Shown in pieces: positions 30,448 to 37,825 of a stretch of 40,524 bases of DNA (within the stretch, counting starts at the first letter, position 1; every line of letters begins with the position of its first letter). The stretch is from JAZQNF01 sp045641505 (GTDB lineage Bacteria; Bacillota; Clostridia; Lachnospirales; Bianqueaceae), in the NCBI GenBank assembly GCA_045641505.1, contig JAZUHB010000107.1, positions 1-40,524 of the forward strand. The letters run 5' to 3'. The position numbers and the translations under genes were made by a program. The notes under the pieces were generated by a model. The model was not told the origin of the DNA. It saw only the letters and a program-made list of their open reading frames with translations, and did not search any database.

Positions 30448-32646
30448 ATGGAATTACGCGATTTAGATTTCATCCAGGACCAGATCGGCTACCGCTTCAA
30501 GAATCAGGACCTGCTGCAGCAGGCGTTCGTGCGGCGCTCCTACGCCAAGGAAAACGGCGGCGAGGACAACGAGGTGCTGGAATTTATCGGCGACACCGTG
30601 CTCAGCTACGTGGTCGTCAAGCTCCTGTCCGACACCTACGGCTTCTTCACCAGCCAGTGCGACGGCTTCGACCCCGAGTATGACTTCGACGAATACGTCT
30701 GCGAGCACCAGGAGGGCGATCTCACCGAGATCAAAAAGAACCTGGTGGAAAAGAAGATGCTCGCGCACCGCATCGACGTGCTGGGCCTCGCCCGCTGCCT
30801 GATCATGGGCCACGGCGACGAGAAGAACCGCATGGAAAAGAACGAGTCCGTGAAGGAGGACCTCTTCGAGGCGATCCTCGGCGCGGTCGCGCTGGACAAC
30901 GGCTGGGACCTGGCGGAGCTCGCGGACACGGTCGGCGTGATGCTCGACCCCGAGAGCTACATCCTCAAGGACCGGATCAACTTCCCCGAGCTGCTCCGCG
31001 ACTGGACGATGAAGCGCTGGAACGTCGTGCCCTTCTACCATTTCGAAAAGGCGACCTACTCGCCCTGGTACCGGCAGATCGGCGCGGTCTCGGACGAGTA
31101 CCCGAAGGGCGTCTCCGGCCCAATCTACGAGTGCCTGCTGAAGCTCGGCGAGTACGGGACCGTCTTCCGCAGCTACGGCTCGACGAAGAGCGAGGCCCGC
31201 ACGCGCGTCTGCCGGCTGGCCTTCGACTATCTGAACAAGAACGGCGCGTTCGCCGACAAGAACCCCAAGAAGAAGCTCGGGCAGAAGCTCAAGGAAGCGA
31301 TGAAGCCGAAGGCGAAGGCGCCCGAAGCGGCGAAGCCCGTTGAGCCGGTAAAGCCTGCGCAGGAGATGAAGCCCGTCCAGCCGGCGAAGCCTGCTCAGGA
31401 GGTGAAGCCTGTTGTTGCCAAACCTATTGAACCGGTGAAGCCTGTCCAGCAGAAGCCGGCCGAGCCGGTGAAGCCTGCGCCGGAAGTCAAACCCGCCGCG
31501 ACAAAGCCTGCTGCGGAGGAAAAGCCCGCCAAGGAAGTCAAACAGCCCACGGCTCCCAAGCAGCCCAAGGAGCAGAAGCCTGCGGCGGAAAAACCCGAAC
31601 CCGCGAAGCCCGAAGCTCCCAGGGAAGCCGACAAGCCTAAGACCGAAGAGAAGCCTAAAGTCGAAGAGAAGACCAAGACCGAAGAGAAGCCTAAGGTCGA
31701 AGAGAAGGCCGCGGCGGAAGACAAGCCCAAGACCGAAGAAAAACCCAAGACGCCTAAAAAGCCGAAGACTCCTAAGGAGCCGAAGGAGACCAAGAAACCC
31801 GAGGAGTCCAAGGAACCCGAGGCACCCGCGCCCGAGACCCCCGCTCCTGCGGCCGAAAAATCCGCCGAGGCCCCCGAAGAGCCGAAGCCTGCCAAGCCCA
31901 AGACCGCGAAGAAACCGAAGACCCCGAAGACGCCCGCCGAACCTGCGGCCGAGGCGCCTGCCGAGGAAGCACCTAAGGCCGAGCCCGAAACGAAGCCCGA
32001 AGCCGCGGAAGCCGAGGCCAAGCCCGCAGCCAAACCCAAGACTCCGAAAAAGCCGAAGGCCCCGAAGGAGCCGAAGGAGCCTGAGGCATCCGCGCCCGCG
32101 GAGCCTGCCGCTCCCGCTTCTGAGACCGAGCCCGAAACGAAGCCCGAAGCCACGGAAACCGAGGCCAAGCCCGCAGCCAAGCCCAAGACCTCGAAGCCCA
32201 AAACGCCGAAAAAGCCCAAGGAGCCCAAGCCCGCCGAGGATGAGACGCCGGCTGAAACGCCGAACACCGAGGCGGCAGCCGCGGAGCCCGTCCCCGAGGC
32301 CGTCGCCGCGGAACCCGCGCCGGAACCCGCCGCCGAAGAATCTGCGCAGGCAGCCGCCGAAGCGGAGCCCGCTCCCGAAAAGCCCGCGGAGGTTCCCGCC
32401 GAGCCCGCGCCCGAAACCGACGAGCTCTCCCTCTCCATCGACCGCCTCGCCGCCTACGCCCGCAAGAAGAAGCTGCCCGAGCCCGTCTACGACTACACCC
32501 AGGAAGACCGGGAAGGCCGCAGCTACTGGGGCTGCGTCTGCACCGTCGGTGAGGAGCGTGTCGAGGTGACGGATCTCCCCGGCAAGAAGGAAGCCAAGAA
32601 GGAAGCCAGCTACCGGCTGCTCCAGCGCTTCACGAAGGAAGCCTGA
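30448..32646 (+). CDS. RNase III family protein with a long disordered linker between two dsRNA-binding-like domains
   Basis: A 732-residue protein. Residues ~5-165 are an RNase III domain: NEVLEFIGDTVL gives E45 and D49, EGDLTEIKKNLVE is the second motif, and EDLFEAILGAVALDN gives D138 and E141, so the four metal ligands known from E. coli (E41, D45, D114, E117) are kept. Residues ~175-260 resemble a degenerate dsRNA-binding domain, ending YGSTKSEARTRVCRLAFDYL. Residues ~272-655 are low complexity, rich in K, P, E and A, with many PKTPKKPK-like units. The last ~74 residues again look like a dsRNA-binding domain (GKKEAKKEASYRLLQRF). Ordinary RNase III is about 230 residues, so this may be a specialised paralogue. 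The gene is monocistronic. Confidence 0.85.
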   Translation: MELRDLDFIQDQIGYRFKNQDLLQQAFVRRSYAKENGGEDNEVLEFIGDTVLSYVVVKLLSDTYGFFTSQCDGFDPEYDFDEYVCEHQEGDLTEIKKNLVEKKMLAHRIDVLGLARCLIMGHGDEKNRMEKNESVKEDLFEAILGAVALDNGWDLAELADTVGVMLDPESYILKDRINFPELLRDWTMKRWNVVPFYHFEKATYSPWYRQIGAVSDEYPKGVSGPIYECLLKLGEYGTVFRSYGSTKSEARTRVCRLAFDYLNKNGAFADKNPKKKLGQKLKEAMKPKAKAPEAAKPVEPVKPAQEMKPVQPAKPAQEVKPVVAKPIEPVKPVQQKPAEPVKPAPEVKPAATKPAAEEKPAKEVKQPTAPKQPKEQKPAAEKPEPAKPEAPREADKPKTEEKPKVEEKTKTEEKPKVEEKAAAEDKPKTEEKPKTPKKPKTPKEPKETKKPEESKEPEAPAPETPAPAAEKSAEAPEEPKPAKPKTAKKPKTPKTPAEPAAEAPAEEAPKAEPETKPEAAEAEAKPAAKPKTPKKPKAPKEPKEPEASAPAEPAAPASETEPETKPEATETEAKPAAKPKTSKPKTPKKPKEPKPAEDETPAETPNTEAAAAEPVPEAVAAEPAPEPAAEESAQAAAEAEPAPEKPAEVPAEPAPETDELSLSIDRLAAYARKKKLPEPVYDYTQEDREGRSYWGCVCTVGEERVEVTDLPGKKEAKKEASYRLLQRFTKEA

Positions 32647-32699
32647 GCCAAGCCGCCACCCCGACCGGGTCAAAGCAGACCATGGCAAAGCCAACAAGA

Positions 32700-32730
32700 A
32701 AGGCCGTCCGCACAGCGCGGACGGCCTTTT
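32700..32730. terminator. Bidirectional terminator after the RNase III-like gene
   Basis: AAGGCCGTCCGC (32700-32711) and GCGGACGGCCTT (32717-32728) form a perfect 12-bp stem followed by TTTT on the plus strand; on the minus strand it can end the tRNA-Ser(TGA) transcript. Confidence 0.88.
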
Positions 32731-32738
32731 CATATCGA

Positions 32739-32826
32739 CGGAGGAAGTAGGATTCGAACCCACGCAGCACTCTCATGCCCTATCGGTTTTCAAGACCAAC
32801 CCCTTCAACCACTTGGGTATTCCTCC
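32739..32826 (-). tRNA. tRNA-Ser(TGA)
   Basis: Minus strand acceptor stem GGAGGAA (32826-32820) pairs with TTCCTCC (32746-32740); discriminator G at 32739. The anticodon loop CTTGAAA gives TGA. A long variable arm follows, and T-loop GGTTCGAATCC is present. CCA is not encoded. Confidence 0.95.
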
Positions 32827-32840
32827 ATTTCGCAAATACT

Positions 32841-32870
32841 ATTATACCTATCCGTGAGGCAGCTTGTCAA
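32841..32870 (-). promoter_or_regulatory. Promoter of tRNA-Ser(TGA)
   Basis: Consensus TTGACA (32870-32865) and TATAAT (32846-32841) with an 18-bp spacer, 15 bp upstream of the tRNA. Confidence 0.85.
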
Positions 32871-32907
32871 CGGATTTCGCGCGAATGCCCCGCATGGTCC
32901 CGCACGC

Positions 32908-32938
32908 AAAAGCCGGAGGGCTCTCTACCCTCCGGCTT
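32908..32938 (-). terminator. Terminator after the GH2 gene
   Basis: AAGCCGGAGGG (32910-32920) and CCCTCCGGCTT (32928-32938) form a perfect 11-bp stem with a 7-base loop, followed on the minus strand by a TTTT run, 14 bp past the stop. Confidence 0.85.
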
Positions 32939-32951
32939 CCCTGCGTGTGAC

Positions 32952-35318
32952 TTATTTCTTGATCTTGTTGAGCTTTTCGTTGAGGCTGACGAGCGCTTCC
33001 TTGGGGAACTTGTCGCCGGCCATCTTCGCGATCCGCTGGATGGTGAAGCTGCCGACCATGCGCATCAGGCTGTCGTCCATCTTCGGCATGCCGTCGCCCA
33101 TCTGAGCCGCGAGGCCGACCGACAGCTCGTCGAAGAGCGCCTTGCCCTCGGGGTTTTTCACGATGTCCGAGATCTTGTCCTTGATGGAGAAGTAGCCCTC
33201 GGGGAACTCGAGCTTGCTGTCGAACCAGTTGTCCACCTGTCCGGCCTGCGCGTCGAGGCGGTAGCCGGCGAAGGGCTTCCGCACGCGCCGGAGCCCGATC
33301 TCGTCGCTGCACTCGCCGGCGCGGGCCGTGATCACGGTCCTGCCGAGGAGGCGGAGCGGAACGTTCTCGAACACGAAGACCTTGCTGCCGGTCTTTTTGC
33401 CGAGGGAACGGCCGTTCGCGAAAAGCTCGACCTCGGGCTGGTTGGAGTAGACCTTGACCGCGGTCGTCTTGCCGGCGCGCTTCTCGAAGCGGCGTCCGCA
33501 GACGTGCACGAAGGGCTCGTCGGACCACCAGGCCTTGTAGATGTAGAAGCTGTCCTTCTTCGTCTTGCGGTCGTGGGTCACCAGACCCTTGTGGTTCTTG
33601 CCGGCGAAGCCGCCCTCGTCGCGCATGTCGACCGCGAAGTCGAACATGTTCCAGAGGTGGGTCGCCCAGAGGGAGGGACGGCTCATCAGGGTCTCGAGCA
33701 GCTTCTCGTGGTAGAAGGCCTGATATTCCTCGCTGTAGTCGCCCTGCTCCGGCTTGTCGCTGTGCCAGCAGAGGATCGCTTCGCAGCCGTACTCGGAGAT
33801 GCCCAGGGGCAGGTCGGGATGCGCGGCGTGGAAGGAGTCGATGAAGGGACCGTTGTCCTCCACCGAGCCGCCGTACCAGCCGTAGTAAATGTTGTAGGAA
33901 CGGAGATCGCTGATCTCGTTCATCGGGCTGTCGATGGGCAGCATCGAGACCTGCGCCATCGTCGTCAGGCGCGTCGGGTCGAGCCGGTGCGCCAGCTCGT
34001 TCAGCTCACGGTGACGGCGGAGCATCTCCTCACCGGCCTCGCAGCCGATGGTGATTTCGTTGGAGAGACCCCAGCAGATGATGGAGGGGTGATTCACGTT
34101 CTGCACGATCAGCTCACGGAGCTGCTGCATCTCGTTCACGTGACCGTTCTCCAGCATCCGGCTGATGAACGGGATCTCGGCCCAGAGCACCAGGCCGGCC
34201 CGGTCGCAGAGCTGATAGAAGTACTCGTCGTGCTGATAGTGGGCGAGGCGGATCGTGTTGGCGCCGACCTCGAGGATGAGCGCCAGGTCCTCCTCGTGCT
34301 CGGCCCGGGTGATGGCCCAGCCCATGTCCTGCCGGTCCTGATGACGGCAGACGCCGCGCAGGGGGTAGGACTCGCCGTTCAGGAAGAAGCCCTTTTCGGG
34401 GTCGACCGAAAACTCGCGGACGCCGAACTCGGTGCCCACGCGGTCGAGCTCCGCGCCGTTTTCGCTGAGGATCGCCTCGAGCTTATAGAGGTACGGATCC
34501 TTGCGGCCGTTCCAGCGGTGAGCGCCCTCAATCTTCGCGGTGAAGCGGATCTCCGCCGCGCCGCCGGCGAGGGTCATGCCGGGGATCTGCGGCGCGTTCT
34601 CGCCGGTCACCCGAAGCTGCAGGAACTGACCGGAGCAGGCGTCATCCAGGAAGACCCGGATGTCGAGACGGGCGTCCTCGCCCTCGGGCGTCGCGGTGAC
34701 CACGAGGCCCTCGGAGCCGTAGTAATGCAGGTCGAAATGGCTCTTCGGCACGCGGATCAGGTTCACGTCCCGATAGATGCCTCCGAAGAAGGTGAAATCG
34801 GCGAACTGCGGGTAGACCCGGTCGTTCTCGCCGTTGTCTGCGGAGACGAGGATGACGTTCTCCCCGCCCGCGGGCAGGAGGTAGGGCGTCAGGTTCACGC
34901 GGAAGCGCGCGAAGCCGCCCTCATGGGCCGCGGCCTTCGTTCCGTTCACCCAGACCTCGGCGATCGAATTGACGCCGCCGAAATCGAGGAAAATCAGGTC
35001 CGTCCCCAGGTCCTCCGGGGTGGCAAGCACGCGGCGGTACCAGCAGCGGCCGCGGTAGTAATCGTTGCCGCCGTCCTGGCCGTCGAGGGCGTTCCAGGTG
35101 TGCGGAAGCCGAATCGGCATAAATGCCGATTCGGCTCGCCGGACTTGCGTAAACGCAAGTTCGGCTGGCAGAGCAGGCCTGACGGCCTGTTCTGCTGACA
35201 TAGACGCCGGTACAGCTGCTATTGTTTGCTCGGTCGCGGATGCTGCCGCTATCTCTTCGGGACTCAGGTCTTGCTTGATGAACTGCCAGCCTTCATTCAG
35301 AAGCTGCTTGTTTCTCAT
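32952..35318 (-). CDS. Glycoside hydrolase family 2 enzyme
   Basis: A 788-residue GH2 enzyme (beta-galactosidase, beta-glucuronidase or relative). The sugar-binding jelly-roll start has QDGGNDYYRGRCWYRR (about residues 80-95). The barrel shows LRGVCRHQDRQDMGWA, then the acid/base glutamate in WGLSNEIT and the nucleophile glutamate in LGISEYGCEA. No signal peptide is present, so it acts in the cytoplasm on imported glycosides. The ATG overlaps the stop of the GPH symporter gene by 4 bp. Residues 42-71 are three ten-residue units (start AEQ, AEL, AES) encoded by the palindromic array at 35106-35195, placed between the normal N-terminus and the LPHTWNALDG motif. The exact substrate is not predictable. 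Confidence 0.92.
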   Translation of the reverse strand: MRNKQLLNEGWQFIKQDLSPEEIAAASATEQTIAAVPASMSAEQAVRPALPAELAFTQVRRAESAFMPIRLPHTWNALDGQDGGNDYYRGRCWYRRVLATPEDLGTDLIFLDFGGVNSIAEVWVNGTKAAAHEGGFARFRVNLTPYLLPAGGENVILVSADNGENDRVYPQFADFTFFGGIYRDVNLIRVPKSHFDLHYYGSEGLVVTATPEGEDARLDIRVFLDDACSGQFLQLRVTGENAPQIPGMTLAGGAAEIRFTAKIEGAHRWNGRKDPYLYKLEAILSENGAELDRVGTEFGVREFSVDPEKGFFLNGESYPLRGVCRHQDRQDMGWAITRAEHEEDLALILEVGANTIRLAHYQHDEYFYQLCDRAGLVLWAEIPFISRMLENGHVNEMQQLRELIVQNVNHPSIICWGLSNEITIGCEAGEEMLRRHRELNELAHRLDPTRLTTMAQVSMLPIDSPMNEISDLRSYNIYYGWYGGSVEDNGPFIDSFHAAHPDLPLGISEYGCEAILCWHSDKPEQGDYSEEYQAFYHEKLLETLMSRPSLWATHLWNMFDFAVDMRDEGGFAGKNHKGLVTHDRKTKKDSFYIYKAWWSDEPFVHVCGRRFEKRAGKTTAVKVYSNQPEVELFANGRSLGKKTGSKVFVFENVPLRLLGRTVITARAGECSDEIGLRRVRKPFAGYRLDAQAGQVDNWFDSKLEFPEGYFSIKDKISDIVKNPEGKALFDELSVGLAAQMGDGMPKMDDSLMRMVGSFTIQRIAKMAGDKFPKEALVSLNEKLNKIKK
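35106..35195 (-). repeat. Three tandem 30-bp palindromic units inside the GH2 coding sequence
   Basis: Units at 35166-35195, 35136-35165 and 35106-35135 (minus strand order) are each 30 bp, ten codons, and each a near-perfect 13-bp hairpin with a 2-base loop. The outer parts are similar (GCCGAA or GCAGAA at one end, TTCGGC, TCCGGC or CTCTGC at the other), but the inner seven bases differ between units and change together with their complement. The unit at 35108-35135 is perfect (GCCGAATCGGCAT and its complement); the others have one and two mismatches. Confidence 0.9.
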
Positions 35319-36811
35319 TCTTCTCTCATTCCTTCCAGGATATTGCCGGCGGTGAGCTCGTTGCCCTCCAGCTCGTTTCTCTTCTCGCGGAGACCCTCGG
35401 AGACCTCTTCGACGGTCTTCTTGTCGAGGTTGTAGATCCACTTCAGGGAGACGAACATGACGATCATGCCGACCAGGTAGATGGCGGGCACCAGGTAGCG
35501 GATGCCGAGCGCCGCCTCGGCGGTCTGCTCAGCGCCCAGCGCCTCGTTGTAGCCGACGGCGACCATCAGCAGCAGCACCAGGGAGGGGCCGACGCCCTGG
35601 GCGATCTTTCGGCCCATGGAGTAGGTGGCGTAGATGGTGCCCTCGGAGCGGTTGCCGAACTTATATTCGTTGTAGTCGATGACGTCGGAGACCATGGCCC
35701 AGCCCACCAGCGAGTAGGCGGCGTAGGAGGCGGTCATCAGCAGGCTGCAGACCAGATAGACGGCCATGCCCTTGTTGTCGGGCGTGATGGGCAGCACCAG
35801 CATCAGCGCGGCGATCACGATACCGATGATCATCGTGTAGGCGCTGACCTCCTGCTTGCCGTACTTCTTGACCAGCTTCGAAACGAAGGGCATCAGGAAG
35901 AACATGGGCAGCATGGTGATCAGCGACAGCATGCCGGAGAGCTGCGCGTTCTTGAAGTAGGCCTGGAAGAGCACGGTCGTCGCGGTGGAGATGCCGGTGA
36001 AGCAGATCAGGGAGAAAATCGCGGCGAGGGTGACACCCACGGCGGCGCGGTTGCGGAAGAAGGTGCCGATGGCCTTGAACCAGTTGACCTTTTCCTTCTC
36101 GACCACTTCCTCGGACTGGCGGACACGCTCCACGGTCTGGGTGGTGCAGAAGATGAAGGCCAGCAGGCCGATGGTGCCGAGCACGACCGCCACGGGGAAC
36201 ATGCGGGCGCCGAGGAAGGCGTTCGCGTTGGAGGAATCGCCGCCGGCGTAGCAGATCATGGGCAGGACCACGTTGATCGGAATCTGCGCGGCCATGGCGC
36301 CCAGGGTGCGCCACAGGGACAGGGAGGAGCGCTCCTCGGCCTTGTCGGTGATGACCGCGTTCAGGGTGCCGTAGGGCACGTTCGCGATGGTGTAGCAGAG
36401 ATCCCAGCAGAGATAGCCGAAGACGCAGAGCGCGATCCTGCACCAATACGCGGCGTTCGGCGCGATCTCGGGCAGGGGGATGAAGCAGAGGGCCGCCGCG
36501 GCCACCAGGCCGATGCCGCCGCCCAGGATGAACCGGCGGTATTTGCTGCCGTTCTTGTCAGGCTTCGCGTTGTCGAGGATGCCGCCCATCAGCGGATCGT
36601 TGATCGCGTCCCAGATCTTGAGCAGGATCAGGATCAGCGCGAAATGCACGCTCTTGATGCCCATGTACTGGGTGTAGAACGTGGTGAAAAAGCTTCCGGC
36701 CAGCGCGAAGCTGGTGTTGCAGGCGAAGTCGCCCGCGCCGTAGGACAGTTTGTCCATCATGCCGAACTTACGGAATCCGTTTTCGTCCAGCTGTCTTTCT
36801 TTCTTTGCCAT
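35315..36811 (-). CDS. GPH family sugar:cation symporter (MFS)
   Basis: A 498-residue membrane protein with about 12 helices. The N-terminal KLSYGAGDFACNTSFALAG and the D-x2-DP motif (WDAINDPLMGGILDN) are hallmarks of the glycoside-pentoside-hexuronide symporters, which import glycosides with Na+ or H+. A charged tail of about 40 residues follows the last helix. It is the first gene of a two-gene operon with the GH2 hydrolase, so the imported glycoside is probably the hydrolase substrate. The promoter lies at 36892-36920; GGAGG precedes the ATG. Confidence 0.93.
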   Translation of the reverse strand: MAKKERQLDENGFRKFGMMDKLSYGAGDFACNTSFALAGSFFTTFYTQYMGIKSVHFALILILLKIWDAINDPLMGGILDNAKPDKNGSKYRRFILGGGIGLVAAAALCFIPLPEIAPNAAYWCRIALCVFGYLCWDLCYTIANVPYGTLNAVITDKAEERSSLSLWRTLGAMAAQIPINVVLPMICYAGGDSSNANAFLGARMFPVAVVLGTIGLLAFIFCTTQTVERVRQSEEVVEKEKVNWFKAIGTFFRNRAAVGVTLAAIFSLICFTGISTATTVLFQAYFKNAQLSGMLSLITMLPMFFLMPFVSKLVKKYGKQEVSAYTMIIGIVIAALMLVLPITPDNKGMAVYLVCSLLMTASYAAYSLVGWAMVSDVIDYNEYKFGNRSEGTIYATYSMGRKIAQGVGPSLVLLLMVAVGYNEALGAEQTAEAALGIRYLVPAIYLVGMIVMFVSLKWIYNLDKKTVEEVSEGLREKRNELEGNELTAGNILEGMREE

Positions 36812-36840
36812 TGTAATTCCTCCGAAAAGAATTTGCAGAG

Positions 36841-36866
36841 AAGGAAGGGAGAGGCCTCTCTTCCTT
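36841..36866 (-). promoter_or_regulatory. Hairpin in the leader of the symporter operon
   Basis: AAGGAAGGGAGAGG faces CCTCTCTTCCTT, forming AAGGAA and GAGAGG paired stems with a 2-base bulge, between the -10 box and the ATG. It could be an operator or an mRNA leader structure. Confidence 0.4.
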
Positions 36867-36891
36867 TCGTCACACGATGTTTCTGTTTCCT

Positions 36892-36920
36892 ATGTTAACA
36901 AGCGGAAGGAGGGTTGTCAA
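36892..36920 (-). promoter_or_regulatory. Promoter of the symporter-GH2 operon
   Basis: Minus strand TTGACA (36920-36915) and TAACAT (36897-36892) with a 17-bp spacer, 81 bp upstream of the ATG. Confidence 0.78.
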
Positions 36921-36964
36921 CGGAAAACCGTGCGGCCGATGCAGTTGTGTTGCGTTTTTCGAAC

Positions 36965-36993
36965 AAAAAAAGACCGTCCCGCGGGACGGTCTT
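36965..36993 (-). terminator. Terminator after the NagB-like gene
   Basis: AAGACCGTCCC (36970-36980) and GGGACGGTCTT (36983-36993) form a perfect 11-bp stem with a 2-base loop, followed on the minus strand by a run of T. Confidence 0.9.
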
Positions 36994-37004
36994 CTTCGAA
37001 CAGC

Positions 37005-37787
37005 TTACTCGAACTTCACATACTCCAGCTCGGTGCCGGCGCCGACGGCGGGCACGATCTTGGAGACGGCCACGTTCGCGAAGGAATCGCGGTCGGCGAA
37101 GACGACGAAATCGGGATGCTGCTTCATGATGGTGGCGGGGATCAGGTTGGTGACTTCCGCGGTCTCCAGGGTCTTCTGGATGGCGTCGGCCTTGCAGGCG
37201 TAGGGCACGCAGGAGACGATCTGCTTGCAGCGCAGGATCTGGTAGACGGTCATGGAGCAGGCCTGCTTCGGCACGTCGTCCACGGTGGGGAACCAGCCCT
37301 CACGGACCTGCTGCTTCTTGCAGGTGTCGTTCAGGTTGACGATGTGGTAGGCCTCGGTGGTGTAGAAGTTCGCAGGGGGATCGTTGAAGGCGATGTGAGC
37401 GTTCTCGCCGATGCCGATCAGGCCGATATCGACTTCCTTCTCACGGATCTTCTTGGTGAGGAACTCGATGTTCTCGGGGGTGCCGTCCACCAGGTAGGCA
37501 GCCTTCAGGGGGATCAGGTTGATGAAGCGCTCCTTCAGGTACTTACGGAAGGAAGCGATGTGGGTCTCGGGCAGGTTGACGTACTCGTCCAGATGGAACA
37601 TCTCGACCTTGGTCCAGTCCACGTCCTTGGTGATCAGGCTTTTCAGGGTATCGAACTGGGAGGCGCCGGTGGAAAGGATGATGCGGGCCTCGCCCTTTTC
37701 GGCGATGATGCGCTTCAGCTCTTTCGCGACGAACTCAGCCGCGGCTTCGCCCAGGGTGTACTGATCTTTGCTGACAAATACTCTCAT
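37005..37787 (-). CDS. Glucosamine-6-phosphate deaminase/isomerase-like protein
   Basis: A 260-residue protein of the NagB/RpiA fold. ILSTGASQFDTLKSL is the phosphate loop, FHLDEYVNLP matches the NagB catalytic DEY motif, and GIGENAHIAFNDP matches the E. coli GIGNDGHIAFNEP segment. Two catalytic positions differ from the E. coli enzyme (D141 aligns with N and E148 with D); this GIGEN-type variant is common in gut NagB-like proteins. It likely acts on an amino-sugar phosphate, with a different fine specificity possible. It follows the oxidoreductase gene by 38 bp with AAGGAG before the ATG and shares its promoter. Confidence 0.85.
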   Translation of the reverse strand: MRVFVSKDQYTLGEAAAEFVAKELKRIIAEKGEARIILSTGASQFDTLKSLITKDVDWTKVEMFHLDEYVNLPETHIASFRKYLKERFINLIPLKAAYLVDGTPENIEFLTKKIREKEVDIGLIGIGENAHIAFNDPPANFYTTEAYHIVNLNDTCKKQQVREGWFPTVDDVPKQACSMTVYQILRCKQIVSCVPYACKADAIQKTLETAEVTNLIPATIMKQHPDFVVFADRDSFANVAVSKIVPAVGAGTELEYVKFE

Positions 37788-37825
37788 TTTATTTCTCCTT
37801 ATATATATTTTATTAGATCGGAGCC

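Noticed and set aside
30463..32763. 766-codon Gly/Leu/Arg-rich ORF opposite the RNase III-like gene
   Set aside because: Its composition is the direct reverse reading of the K/P/E/A-rich linker; it also runs into the tRNA-Ser gene.
32775..35198. 807-codon ORF opposite the GH2 gene
   Set aside because: Antisense shadow of a recognised family, running across a tRNA gene at its start.
35319..35441. Longer GH2 start (GTG at 35441)
   Set aside because: It lies within the end of the symporter gene; the ATG at 35318 overlaps the symporter stop in the usual ATGA manner and begins a family-typical N-terminus.
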